Assembly (NCBI GenBank): GCA_029820875.1
Contig: JALGUK010000071.1
Location: 1 to 11,272, forward strand
Length of the DNA stretch: 11,272 nt
Direction: 5' to 3'
From: Candidatus Zipacnadia bacterium
GTDB taxonomy: Bacteria; Armatimonadota; UBA5377; JALGUK01
Position 1 is the first letter of the stretch. Each line of letters opens with the position of its first letter. The position numbers and the translations under genes are program-made. Below, piece after piece: positions 1 to 7,919 of the stretch. The notes beneath the pieces were generated by a model. That model worked only from the letters and a program-made list of their open reading frames with translations. It was not told the origin of the DNA and did no database searches.

Positions 1-838
1 GCAAATGCGGGAATGCAACCATCGGCTCGAGGCCGTCGCAGTCAATCTCGACCGTTTCAATATACTCGGCCTCGGGGTCGCTTTCGTAAAGGGTATAGGG
101 CCGCCCCTGCGCCCTGGCCTCCACGTACTGGACCGTCGTGTCGTCCGGGTTGATGATTCCGCTTTTTCCTCCCGCCTCTATCGCCATGTTGCACATGGTC
201 AGCCGGTCGCTCATGGGGAGGCTTCCGATGGTCTCGCCGGTGAACTCCATTGCGCGGTAGTTGGCGCCGTCAACGCCGATTTTAGCGATGGTGTAAAGAA
301 TCATATCCTTGCCGGTGGCCCACTTGCCGAGCTTGCCCCTGTAGACGAACTTCATACTCGCGGGCACCCGCAGCCAGCACTCGCCCAGCGCCATCGCCGC
401 CGCGGCGTCGGTACTGCCTACCCCCGAGGAGAAGGCTCCCACCGCCCCGTAGGTACATGTGTGGGAATCCGCGCCTATAACGCACATGCCCGGGCGGACA
501 ATGCCCTGCTCAGGCAGCAGTGCATGCTCGATTCCGCCTCGGCCCACCTCGAAGTAGTGGGTTATTTGTTGCTCGTGGGCGAACTCGCGCATGAATTTGA
601 GCTGCTCGGCGGCCGGGATGTCCTTGGCGGGCATATAGTGACTCGCAACAAGGGCGATTTTATCGCGGTCGAAGACTTTTTCAACGCCGGCGTTGCGAAG
701 CTCCTTGATGGCAATGGGGGCGGTGACGTCATTCATCATCACCAGGTCCAGCTTGGCGTTGATGAACTCGCCCGGCCTGACTTCATTGCGGCGGGCGGCC
801 ACCGCGAGTATCTTCTCCGTTATCGTCATGGGTCGCAT
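1..838 (-). CDS. leuC: 3-isopropylmalate dehydratase large subunit LeuC (3' end cut by window edge)
   Basis: Isomerises 2-isopropylmalate to 3-isopropylmalate in leucine synthesis, as a cytoplasmic [4Fe-4S] heterodimer with LeuD. The reading frame is open from ATG 838 to the left edge (279 codons), so roughly two thirds of a protein that is usually about 420 residues in the LeuC2/HacA-like class. Visible family motifs are VMMNDVTAP (residues 33-41), GADSHTCTYGAVG (122-134, holding the first presumed cluster cysteine, C128), SSGVGSTD (137-144) and the CNMAIEAGGKSG block (216-227). The start at 838 is preceded by GGAGG six bases upstream; an internal ATG at 829 lacks such a site. It lies 39 bases after leuA and is probably co-transcribed. 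leuD and leuB would be expected beyond the left edge, but this is not seen. The two-cysteine part of the cluster site is outside the window. Homoaconitase-type relatives are close, but the leuA neighbour favours LeuC. Confidence 0.95.
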   Translation of the reverse strand, partial: MRPMTITEKILAVAARRNEVRPGEFINAKLDLVMMNDVTAPIAIKELRNAGVEKVFDRDKIALVASHYMPAKDIPAAEQLKFMREFAHEQQITHYFEVGRGGIEHALLPEQGIVRPGMCVIGADSHTCTYGAVGAFSSGVGSTDAAAAMALGECWLRVPASMKFVYRGKLGKWATGKDMILYTIAKIGVDGANYRAMEFTGETIGSLPMSDRLTMCNMAIEAGGKSGIINPDDTTVQYVEARAQGRPYTLYESDPEAEYIETVEIDCDGLEPMVAFPHL

Positions 839-877
839 GAGCGTCCTCCATATTCGTGCACTTCCCGAAGAGCGCTG

Positions 878-2413
878 CTAAGTGTTTTGGTTCTTGCCCG
901 GCTTGCCGTAGTAGACCAACTTGTTGATTGCCTGTATGTAAGCCTTCGCGCTCGCCTCGAGGATGTCCATACTGCTGCCCGCCCCAGTGAAGATGCGCCC
1001 CTCCTCGTCCGCTATCTGTACGCGCACCTCGCCGAGGGCGTCCGTCCCGCCGGTTACCGCCTGGACGGAAAAGTCCAACAGGCGATGGGGGACGTTTACA
1101 ATCCGGGCAATCGTCGTATAGACCGCATCAACCGAGCCGACGCCGGTGTGGGAGCCGCTGAGCTGAGCGCCCTCCTTGCTCAGGCGCACCGTTGCAGTCG
1201 GGACGATTCCCGTGCCGGAGACCACTTGCATATAATCGAGCCGGAATGTCTCCGGCGGGGCATATATTTCATCGGCGACGATCGACTCCAGGTCCCGGTC
1301 GCCTATCTCCTTGCGCTGGTCCGCCATCTCCTTGAAGCGGTAGAAAACGCGGTTAAGCTCATCCCTTTTGAGGTCAAATCCCAGCTCCCGAAGGCGCTTT
1401 TCGAGTGCGTGGCGGCCGGAGTGTTTGCCAAGGACAAGCGTACTCTCGGTCAGGCCGATACTCGCCGCATCCATTATCTCGTAAGTGGTCTTCTCCTGCA
1501 TCACCCCGTGCTGGTGAATGCCCGCCTCGTGCGCGAACGCATTACGGCCTACAATCGCCTTGTTCGGCTGCACGGGTATTCCGGTCAGGTCACTCACCAT
1601 TCGACTTGTACGATAGATTTCGCTGGTCTTGATTCCCGTAACCAGATCGAACTGGTCCTGCCGCACCCTGATAGTCATCACTATCTCTTCGAGCGATGCG
1701 TTCCCCGCACGCTCACCGAGACCGTTGATGGTGCACTCCACCTGGCGGGCGCCGTTTGCAAGAGCCGCCAGGGAGTTGGCGACCGCCAGGCCCAGGTCGT
1801 TGTGGCAGTGCACGCTTATGACCGCGCCTCCGGCGTTGTCGGCGGTATCAGCGCACTTGGCGATGAACGGCCCGAACTCGCCGGGCACTGCATACCCGAC
1901 CGTGTCGGGTATGTTGACCGTCGTCGCGCCGGCCTTGATGACCGCCTCGATGACGCGGCGTAGGAAGTCGAGGTCGCTGCGGGTGGCGTCCTCGGCGGAG
2001 AACTCGACGTTGTCCGTGTAGCTTCTGGCGCGTTTTACGGCCTTGACGGCGGCATCGAGCACCTCGTCCCGGCTCATCTTGAGCTTATGCTTCAGATGGA
2101 TGTCGGACGTAGCGATGAAGGTGTGGATGCGCGGGTTCTCGGCGCCCTTGAGGGCCTCCCACGCGCGGTCAATATCCTCATCGCGTGCGCGGCACAGTCC
2201 GGCGATGCTGCATCCCTTGACCCCGCCGGCTATCATCTTAACCGCCCGGAAGTCTCCCTCCGAAGCGATGGGGAAGCCGGCCTCGATAACGTCCACACCG
2301 AGGCGAGCCAGTTGCCGCGCGATATCGAACTTCTGCTCCACCGTCAAGCTGGCACCCGGGGACTGCTCCCCGTCGCGCAACGTCGTGTCGAAAACAATAA
2401 CGCGTTCCGGCAT
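878..2413 (-). CDS. leuA: 2-isopropylmalate synthase LeuA
   Basis: Condenses 2-ketoisovalerate with acetyl-CoA, the first committed step of leucine synthesis; cytoplasmic. The 511-residue length is typical of full LeuA. The N-terminal TIM barrel shows DTTLRDGEQ (residues 9-17), the metal-binding HCHND (202-206, H202 and H204) and [13 protein letters not shown] (231-243). The linker region carries [13 protein letters not shown] (291-303). The C-terminal regulatory domain (about 390-500) is present, with [15 protein letters not shown] and [10 protein letters not shown], so leucine feedback inhibition is likely. These motifs, and the neighbours, separate it from homocitrate and citramalate synthases, although citramalate synthase is the nearest alternative. 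ATG 2413 has AGGTGG seven bases upstream. It follows ilvC by 36 bases, a spacer occupied by a stem-loop. Confidence 0.96.
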   Translation of the reverse strand: MPERVIVFDTTLRDGEQSPGASLTVEQKFDIARQLARLGVDVIEAGFPIASEGDFRAVKMIAGGVKGCSIAGLCRARDEDIDRAWEALKGAENPRIHTFIATSDIHLKHKLKMSRDEVLDAAVKAVKRARSYTDNVEFSAEDATRSDLDFLRRVIEAVIKAGATTVNIPDTVGYAVPGEFGPFIAKCADTADNAGGAVISVHCHNDLGLAVANSLAALANGARQVECTINGLGERAGNASLEEIVMTIRVRQDQFDLVTGIKTSEIYRTSRMVSDLTGIPVQPNKAIVGRNAFAHEAGIHQHGVMQEKTTYEIMDAASIGLTESTLVLGKHSGRHALEKRLRELGFDLKRDELNRVFYRFKEMADQRKEIGDRDLESIVADEIYAPPETFRLDYMQVVSGTGIVPTATVRLSKEGAQLSGSHTGVGSVDAVYTTIARIVNVPHRLLDFSVQAVTGGTDALGEVRVQIADEEGRIFTGAGSSMDILEASAKAYIQAINKLVYYGKPGKNQNT

Positions 2414-2432
2414 TGATTTGCCACCTCACATG

Positions 2433-2450
2433 GGGGCGATGGCTCGCCCC
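2433..2450 (-). repeat. Stem-loop in ilvC-leuA spacer
   Basis: A perfect 7-bp inverted repeat (GGGGCGA / TCGCCCC) with a 4-base loop starts immediately at the ilvC stop codon and lies ahead of the leuA ribosome-binding site. There is no T-run after it, so it is not a normal intrinsic terminator. It could stabilise the upstream message, modulate leuA expression, or be a copy of a dispersed intergenic repeat. Structure is seen; role is inferred. Confidence 0.6.
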
Positions 2451-3439
2451 TACTTCAGCCACGGCATCATTTCCCGCAACTGCGCGCCTATTTTTTCAAT
2501 CTGATGCTCGGCGCTTTGTTTTTCGAGAGCGCGGTAGACCGGGCGGTTGGCCTGGTTCTCGAGTATCCATTCACGCGCGAATTCTCCGGACTGGATCTCC
2601 TGCAGAATCTTGCGCATCTCGCGGCGCGTCTCTTCACTGATGATACGCGGCCCGCGGGTCATATCTCCGTACTCCGCGGTGTCACTTACGCGTTTGCGCA
2701 TTCCGGTGATTCCGTGTACCTGCACGAGGTCCATGATGAGCTTCATCTCGTGCAGCACCTCGAAGTAGGCTATCTCCGGCTGGTAACCCGCCTCGACAAG
2801 GACCTCAAAGGCGGTCATGATAAGCTTGGTGAGGCCGCCGCAGAGCGCAACTTGCTCGCCGAACAGGTCTGTCTCGGTCTCCTCGGCGAACGTGGTCTCG
2901 ATAAGGCCGGCGCGGGTGGCGCCGATGGCCTTGGCATAAGCGAGCGCGTATTGAAGCGCATTGCCGGTGGCATCCTGGTAAACGGCCACCAGGGCAGGAA
3001 CGCCGATACCTTCGACGTAGCACTCCCGCACCAATGCCCCAGGCCCCTTGGGAGCAATCATGAAGACGTCCACGGTCGGCGGCGGGATGATCTGGTGAAA
3101 ATGAATGTTGAATCCGTGCGAGAACATCAGCGCGTTGCCGTCATCGAGATTGTCGGCGACTTGAGTGGCGTAAACCTGCGCCTGGACATGGTCCTGGGTG
3201 AGAATCTGGATGATGTCGGCCTTCTTGACCGCCTCGTCGGCCGGTATCGGCTCGAACCCGTCTTCTTTGGCCTGGTCGTAGTTTGCAGTACCCGGCAGTT
3301 CGCTGACGAGCACGTTCAGGCCGCTGTCGCGAAGGTTCAGGCTTTGGCCGCGGCCCTGGATGCCGTAGCCGATAATGGCAATTTGCTTGTCCTTGAGCAG
3401 GTCCAAATCCGCGTCATCGTCGTAGTATACTTTGGCCAT
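2450..3439 (-). CDS. ilvC: Ketol-acid reductoisomerase IlvC (class I, atypical cofactor loop)
   Basis: Converts acetolactate and acetohydroxybutyrate to the dihydroxy acids with alkyl migration and NAD(P)H reduction; cytoplasmic, Mg-dependent. The 329 residues match the short class I enzyme. The Rossmann motif GYGIQG is at 24-29, HGFNIHF with H108 at 108-114, APKGPG at 129-134, ETDLFGEQ at 189-196 (D191 and E195, metal ligands), FEVLHEMKL at 226-234 (E227 and E231) and VSDTAEYGD at 251-259 (S252), so the active site is complete. The beta2-alphaB loop (about 45-57, SELPGTANY) lacks the Arg and Ser residues that normally hold the NADPH phosphate, suggesting NADH use. ATG 3439 is chosen because [11 protein letters not shown] matches family N-termini and GGGGAG lies about nine bases upstream; the longer open frame to 3478 overlaps the previous gene. 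The start is 5 bases after the stop of the membrane-protein gene, so translational coupling is likely. Confidence 0.96.
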   Translation of the reverse strand: MAKVYYDDDADLDLLKDKQIAIIGYGIQGRGQSLNLRDSGLNVLVSELPGTANYDQAKEDGFEPIPADEAVKKADIIQILTQDHVQAQVYATQVADNLDDGNALMFSHGFNIHFHQIIPPPTVDVFMIAPKGPGALVRECYVEGIGVPALVAVYQDATGNALQYALAYAKAIGATRAGLIETTFAEETETDLFGEQVALCGGLTKLIMTAFEVLVEAGYQPEIAYFEVLHEMKLIMDLVQVHGITGMRKRVSDTAEYGDMTRGPRIISEETRREMRKILQEIQSGEFAREWILENQANRPVYRALEKQSAEHQIEKIGAQLREMMPWLK

Positions 3440-3444
3440 TTGAC

Positions 3445-3870
3445 TCAGCTCCCCTTCGGGTTTGTAGGAGGCTCGCAAGAGCCGTCCCCCTTCTTTGTGT
3501 TATCGCTCTGGGTGTTCTCTACAGCACCCGCCCGAAACAGCCGCGCGTAGGCTATGCCCAACACCGCGCCGATCGCTACAAAGATAAGCACGTTCAGCAA
3601 AAGGACGTCAACGCGATGCAAACCGACATAACCGGTTGCCGGGTCGTAACGAACCAGGTAGCTGTAAAGACGCCACAATGCGAAAAGAACCGGCCCAAGC
3701 GCGCCGAGCGCAATGCCCTTCACCAGCCCGGCCGCCGGTGCCCTCCGTCTGACTCCGAGAATCAACCCTGAGAGCGCGCCCACGACCGGGCCGGCGATGG
3801 CGATTGCCTGGAGCAGCCGCTCGAAGACCGCAATGTCAACGAGTTCGCGCATTGACTCCACGTGAGTCAC
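3445..3870 (-). CDS. Unknown three-helix membrane protein in ilv operon
   Basis: I do not recognise the family. The 141-residue product has three hydrophobic stretches long enough to cross the membrane, at about residues 20-40, 49-73 and 88-110, rich in Gly/Ala, with RRR after the first segment. A hydrophilic tail of about 30 residues, rich in Asn, Lys, Gly and Pro, ends it. No catalytic motif is visible. It sits between ilvN and ilvC and its TGA stop is 5 bases ahead of the ilvC ATG, with the ilvC ribosome-binding site inside its last codons, so it is very likely translated from the operon message. The start is uncertain: GTG 3870 has GGAG only four bases upstream, and ATG 3852 (MRELVDIAV) has GGAG three bases upstream. 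A transporter subunit or a structural membrane protein are both possible; neither is supported beyond hydrophobicity. Confidence 0.75.
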   Translation of the reverse strand: MTHVESMRELVDIAVFERLLQAIAIAGPVVGALSGLILGVRRRAPAAGLVKGIALGALGPVLFALWRLYSYLVRYDPATGYVGLHRVDVLLLNVLIFVAIGAVLGIAYARLFRAGAVENTQSDNTKKGDGSCEPPTNPKGS

Positions 3871-3879
3871 CTGGCTCCA

Positions 3880-3955
3880 CTGTCATTCTGAGCCGAATGT
3901 GAACGCTCTTATCATGTGGATTCCTTGCTGCGCTGAGCTGCGTTCAGGCTGGCAG
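3880..3955. repeat. Imperfect palindromic intergenic element between ilvN and the membrane-protein gene
   Basis: The spacer of about 100 bases (3871-3969) carries no gene. Its ends form inverted repeats: CTGTCATTCTGAGC at 3880-3893 and, on the other strand, CTGCCAGCCTGAAC at 3942-3955, matching at 10 of 14 positions. The TGTCATTCTGAGC core resembles a class of dispersed intergenic repeats I know from several bacterial phyla, so this may be a decayed copy. No strong promoter or terminator is visible in the stretch. Confidence 0.4.
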
Positions 3956-3969
3956 TTCGGGGGCAAGCG

Positions 3970-4455
3970 CTAAGTAGCCTTGGAGCCCCGGGCCAGAACG
4001 ACCTTCCCCGTCCGGACCAGCTCAAGGACGCCGAACCCGCGCAGCAGCCCGAGCAGACTGTTGATTTTCTGTTCGGTGCCGGCGCATTGAACCGTGAGTG
4101 CGTCCTCGCTGACATCTACAATCTGCGCGCGGAAGATGTCGGCAATCTGCATGACCTCCGAGCGCGTCTTGCCGTCGGCCTTCACCTTTATCAGGGCCAG
4201 CTCCCGGTCAACGACTTCCTCACCTGTGTGATCGTACACCTTGATTACATCAATCAGCTTGTACAGTTGCTTGATGATTTGCTCCACCGTATGTTCGTCA
4301 CCCTCGGTCACCACCGTCATGCGCGACGTATCGGGTTGCTGTGTGGTGCTGACCGCGAGGCTGTCGATATTGTAACCGCGGCGTGCGAAAAGGCTTGCGA
4401 CCCTTGCCAGCACGCCCGGCCTGTTTTCCACGAGCACGGAAATGGTGTGTTTCAT
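3970..4455 (-). CDS. ilvN: Acetolactate synthase small (regulatory) subunit IlvN
   Basis: Regulatory partner of IlvB; it raises the activity of the large subunit and brings valine feedback inhibition. The 161 residues match the IlvN/IlvH length. The N-terminal ACT domain (about 1-75) shows ENRPGVLARV (10-19) and RRGYNIDSL (25-33); N11, G14 and N29, positions known to matter for valine binding in E. coli IlvH, are all kept, so valine sensitivity is expected. The C-terminal half (about 80-158) has the usual RELALIKV and IFRAQIVDV elements. ATG 4455 is preceded by GGTGGTG seven bases upstream and lies 28 bases after the ilvB stop, the usual ilvB-ilvN order. Confidence 0.95.
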   Translation of the reverse strand: MKHTISVLVENRPGVLARVASLFARRGYNIDSLAVSTTQQPDTSRMTVVTEGDEHTVEQIIKQLYKLIDVIKVYDHTGEEVVDRELALIKVKADGKTRSEVMQIADIFRAQIVDVSEDALTVQCAGTEQKINSLLGLLRGFGVLELVRTGKVVLARGSKAT

Positions 4456-4483
4456 GGTATTTCACCACCTTCAGGCGTGCGGC

Positions 4484-6217
4484 CTATGGGTTTTTGCGGG
4501 CCTCGCGCGCCAGGCGCATGGCATCCGGTTCTGCTTCCTTTTCGTCCGTCAGCATCTCGGCGGCGCCCGCCCCTGCCGGGACCATCGGGAAAACGTTCGC
4601 CTCGCGCGAGATGTGGAAGTCCAGGAAGGTCGGGCGGTCATCAATCTCCAACGACTTGTCTATGGCGGCGCGCACATCTTCGTCACGCTCGATACAAATC
4701 CCGACGGCGCCGAAGGCCTCCGCAACCTTTGTAAAGTCCGGGCTGCCGCTGAGGTCCACAGACGCGTAACGTTTGTGCCAGAACAACTCCTGCCACTGGC
4801 GCACCATACCCAGGTAGCCGTTGTTGAGAATAGCCACCTTTACCGGCAGCCGGTTCTCCACCGCAGTGGCCAGCTCCTGGATGTTCATCTGGATGCTGCC
4901 GTCACCGGCGATGTCGAAGACGACGGCGTCCGGTCGGGCGATCTGCGCACCGATAGCCGCGGGGAAGCCGTACCCCATCGTGCCCAGCCCTCCGGATGTG
5001 AGAAACTGCCGCGGGCGCTTGCACTTGTAATACTGCGCCGCCCACATCTGGTTCTGTCCGACCTCGGTGGCGACGATTGCCTCCCCGCCTGTGGCTTCGC
5101 ATATCTGCTCCACCACGTATTCCGGCGTTACGCCGTCCTCGCGATGCTTATACGTCAGCGGGTGCTGCTTTTTCCACTCATCGAGCTGCCGCCACCAGCT
5201 CTCGTTGTTTTGAGGCTCGATGCGGGCCGTAAGCTGCTGGAGAACCGTCTTGGCGTCGCCGACGATGGGGATGTACGCTTCGATGTTCTTACTGATCTCG
5301 GCCGGATCAATGTCAATGTGGATGATTTTCGCCTCGGGCGCAAACTTCGAGAGCTTGCCCGTGACCCGGTCGTCGAAGCGGGTGCCGATTCCCACAATCA
5401 GGTCGCAATGGGTTGTGGCGTAGTTGGCGTACGCGGCCCCGTGCATACCGGGCATACCTAACGAAAGCGGGTGGTCCTCCGGGAACGCGCCCTTGGCCAT
5501 GAGGCTGTTTATGACAGGCAAATTGGCCTTCTCGGCGAATTCAACCAGCTCCTGGTCTGCGCCGGAGCTGATCACGCCGCCTCCGATATACAGGATGGGC
5601 CTTTGCGCTTGCGCAATCGCGTCGGCTGCAAGCTTTATCTGCTTCCCATGCCCCTTGTAGGTGGGACGATACCCTCGCAAGTTATCCAGGGTCGGATACT
5701 CGAATTCCAGATCTGCCTTGGAGACATTCACAGGCAGGTCAATCAGCACCACGCCCGGGCGTCCTGTACGGGCGATATGAAACGCCTCGAGCGCGATGCG
5801 CGGAAGCTCGCGGGCGTCCTTGACCAGCCAACTGTGTTTGGTTATCGGCATGGTAATGCCGTATGTATCGGCCTCTTGGAAGGCATCGTTGCCTATCATG
5901 GTAGTGGCGACCTGCCCGGTGATGGCCACTATCGGCACCGAGTCCATCTGGGCGGTCGCAAGGCCGGTGACCAGATTCGTCGCGCCCGGGCCAGACGTTG
6001 CCATGCAAACGCCGACCTTCCCGCTGGCGCGGGCGTAGCCGTCAGCCATGTGCGCCGCGCCTTGCTCATGGCGTGTCAACAGGCGTCGGATCTTCGAGTC
6101 CAACAACACGTCCTCAAGCGGTATCAACGCACCGCCCGGGATTCCGAAGATAACCTCCACGCCTTGGTCCTCCATTATTTTCACAAGGGCTTCAGCGCCC
6201 TTCATCATCTCACTCAA
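4484..6217 (-). CDS. ilvB: Acetolactate synthase large (catalytic) subunit IlvB, probable TTG start
   Basis: Thiamine-diphosphate enzyme joining pyruvate with pyruvate or 2-ketobutyrate, the first common step of valine, leucine and isoleucine synthesis. Numbered from TTG 6217 (577 residues), the order is: N-terminal PYR domain with FGIPGGA (24-30) and the activating glutamate in RHEQGAAHMADGYA (E51), a central domain with GIGTRFDDRVTG (276-287), and a C-terminal PP domain whose ThDP/Mg motif starts at GDGSIQMN (438-445) and ends at NN (465-466). GQNQMWAAQYY and GGLGTMGYGFPAAIG are also typical. TTG 6217 is favoured because GGGAGGTG lies ten bases ahead; ATG 6208 and ATG 6205 are alternatives with the site too far away. 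The frame stays open to 6277, but that stretch translates an intergenic hairpin and overlaps the ilvD stop. Glyoxylate carboligase is the main look-alike and is unlikely next to ilvN. Confidence 0.95.
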   Translation of the reverse strand: MSEMMKGAEALVKIMEDQGVEVIFGIPGGALIPLEDVLLDSKIRRLLTRHEQGAAHMADGYARASGKVGVCMATSGPGATNLVTGLATAQMDSVPIVAITGQVATTMIGNDAFQEADTYGITMPITKHSWLVKDARELPRIALEAFHIARTGRPGVVLIDLPVNVSKADLEFEYPTLDNLRGYRPTYKGHGKQIKLAADAIAQAQRPILYIGGGVISSGADQELVEFAEKANLPVINSLMAKGAFPEDHPLSLGMPGMHGAAYANYATTHCDLIVGIGTRFDDRVTGKLSKFAPEAKIIHIDIDPAEISKNIEAYIPIVGDAKTVLQQLTARIEPQNNESWWRQLDEWKKQHPLTYKHREDGVTPEYVVEQICEATGGEAIVATEVGQNQMWAAQYYKCKRPRQFLTSGGLGTMGYGFPAAIGAQIARPDAVVFDIAGDGSIQMNIQELATAVENRLPVKVAILNNGYLGMVRQWQELFWHKRYASVDLSGSPDFTKVAEAFGAVGICIERDEDVRAAIDKSLEIDDRPTFLDFHISREANVFPMVPAGAGAAEMLTDEKEAEPDAMRLAREARKNP

Positions 6218-6227
6218 CTTGCTATTA

Positions 6228-6235
6228 CACCTCCC
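6228..6235 (-). promoter_or_regulatory. Ribosome-binding site deciding the ilvB start
   Basis: GGGAGGTG is a strong Shine-Dalgarno sequence. It is 10 bases from TTG 6217 but about 19 bases from the first ATG (6208), which is why the TTG is preferred. Confidence 0.6.
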
Positions 6236-6244
6236 GAGACGCGA

Positions 6245-6265
6245 GGCGGGCGGTTCCAGCCCGCC
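6245..6265 (-). repeat. Stem-loop in ilvD-ilvB spacer
   Basis: A perfect 7-bp inverted repeat (GGCGGGC / GCCCGCC on either strand) encloses a 7-base loop. It starts 8 bases after the ilvD stop, in the same place and with similar G/C-only character as the hairpin after ilvC. No T-run follows, so it should not terminate efficiently. It may protect the 3' end of the ilvD message or be a dispersed intergenic repeat. Confidence 0.6.
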
Positions 6266-6273
6266 CTGTCGTC

Positions 6274-7835
6274 TCATGTACTCAGCACTGCTCCGCTTGC
6301 GGCGCTGCTGACCATGCTCGCGTAACGTCGGAGCCAGCCCGTAGTCACTTTCGGCTCGGGCGGCGTCCAGGCCTCGCGCCGCTTTTGGAGGTCGGTTTCT
6401 TCAACCAGAAGGTCCAGCCTCCTGGCCGGGATGTCAATTCGGATACGATCCCCTTCCTGGACAAGGGCTATTGGTCCGCCTTCGGCTGCCTCCGGCGAGA
6501 CATGTCCGATGCATGGTCCCCGCGTGCCACCGGAGAAGCGGCCGTCCGTAATCAACGCGACGTCCTGCCCGTGGCCCATACCGGCCAGCGCCGATGTCGG
6601 GGATAGCATCTCTCTCATACCCGGGCCGCCGCGTGGTCCCTCATAGCGAACCACGACTACGTCCCCGGATTTTATCTTGCGGTTGAGGATAGCCTGCATC
6701 GCGTCTTCCTCCAGGTCGAAAACGCGCGCCGGTCCCTCAAATACCCGAGCCTCTTCGGTGACAGCCGACTGTTTTACCACGCAGCCGTCGGGAGCGAGGC
6801 TCCCAAACAGGACGGCAATGCCCCCCTCTTTGTGATAGGGCTTATCAAAAGTGCGTATGACTTCGGGGTCCACGATACGGTGTTCCTCCGCGACGGCCAA
6901 GATAGAGCGGCCGTCCACCGTCATGGCGTCCTCAAGAAGCGGCCGCAATACAGACAGGACCGCCGGAATACCACCGGCCCAGTGGAGGTCCTCCATGAAG
7001 TGCTCGCCGCCGGGCCGCATGTTGGCGATGTGGGGGGTCTGGCGGCTTATCTCGTCCAGTACCGACAGCTTAAGGTCCACCCCCGCCGCGTGGGCAATGG
7101 CCGGGATATGCAGAGCGGTGTTGGTGGAGCCGCCCAGGGCCATATCCACCCGAATGCCGTTGCGGACAGCCGCGTCGGTCAGAATCTGCCGCGCTGTCAC
7201 GGACCGGCGCACCATCTCAACGACCCGCTGGCCGCTGGCGTACGCGATCCGGCGCTTTTCGGCCATCCCCGCGATGGCTGTCGCGCACATCGGCAGGGAC
7301 ATGCCCATCGCTTCGGTCACGCAGGCCATTGTGTTGGCGGTGTACATGCCCTGGCATGAGCCTGCACCCGGGCAGGCACGCTGCTCCAACTCGGTAAGTT
7401 CGTCCTCGCTGATTTTGCCTGCATGCAGGGGATGTCCAGGCGTCCTGCGGCCATAAGCATACCGGGTGTAATCTTGTCACAGTCGGTCAGCAGGACCAGG
7501 CCGTCGAGCGCGTGCGCCTGGGCTACAGACTCCACGGAGTCCGCGATAAGCTCCCGCGAAGGCAGCGAGTAGAACATCCCGGGGTGCCCCATCGCGATTC
7601 CGTCGCAGATCGCGGGTATGCCGAACACGAACGGAACTCCTCCGGCAAACTCGATTCCACGTTCGATGAACCGCTCCAGGTCGCGCATACCGATATGACC
7701 GGGTACCAGGTCCGAAAAACTGCTCGCGATGCCGATAAACGGGCGCTCCATTTGCCTGGGGCCAAGCCCCGTCGCATAAAGCAAAGCCCGGGCCGGTGCC
7801 CGCTCCACTCCCGACGTTGATTGGTCGCTTCTCAT
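6274..7835 (-). pseudogene. ilvD: Dihydroxy-acid dehydratase IlvD, broken by internal deletion and frameshift
   Basis: IlvD dehydrates dihydroxy acids to 2-keto acids for valine, isoleucine and leucine, using an Fe-S cluster. The N-terminal part (7835-7425, 137 residues) has [29 protein letters not shown] and [10 protein letters not shown] (C119 is a probable cluster ligand) and ends at RLDIPC. The family sequence resumes in another frame at 7422 with [12 protein letters not shown], then CPGAGSC and [11 protein letters not shown], and runs to the normal end [13 protein letters not shown] (382 residues). The conserved segment after IP, including the family SGGPM motif and the VFE.VGA block, about 30 residues, is missing. 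The remains total 519 residues against about 550 for this short type. The N-terminal frame would read 35 foreign residues and stop at 7317. ATG 7835 has GGGAGG seven bases upstream. A real deletion of about 91 bases or an assembly error both fit; the rest of the gene is undamaged, which points to a recent event or an artefact. Confidence 0.9.
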
Positions 7836-7864
7836 AGTTGCGCCTCCCTAAGAAGTCGGCGGTC

Positions 7865-7870
7865 ATTATA
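7865..7870 (-). promoter_or_regulatory. Possible -10 box of an internal promoter ahead of ilvD
   Basis: A perfect TATAAT on the minus strand lies 29 bases before the ilvD ATG, inside the 84-base spacer after the sialidase gene. The hexamer 17 bases upstream (GGCGAA) is a poor -35 match and no TGn extension is seen. If used, it would let ilvD and the genes after it escape T-box control. One consensus hexamer is weak evidence. Confidence 0.3.
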
Positions 7871-7919
7871 GCTCTTGGTCGCCGCTTTTCGCCTTCAGCC
7901 CCGAATGAGTGCTACACCG

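Noticed and set aside
5..1963. Long open frame of 652 codons on the plus strand
   Set aside because: It runs antisense through leuC and leuA, whose protein motifs are unmistakable. GC-rich codon bias on the minus strand suppresses stops on the plus strand.
2504..3550. 348-codon plus-strand open frame, and similar ones at 4442-5461, 5471-6325 and 8121-8906
   Set aside because: All are antisense shadows of ilvC, ilvB and the sialidase gene; none has a recognisable domain.
6274..7389. C-terminal part of ilvD as a separate gene starting at TTG 7389
   Set aside because: Family sequence continues upstream of this TTG to 7422, no ribosome-binding site is evident, and the product would lack the N-terminal half of the active site. 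It is the rest of a broken ilvD.
7317..7835. Programmed frameshifting as explanation of the split ilvD
   Set aside because: No slippery sequence is seen, and about 30 conserved residues are absent, which a frameshift cannot supply.
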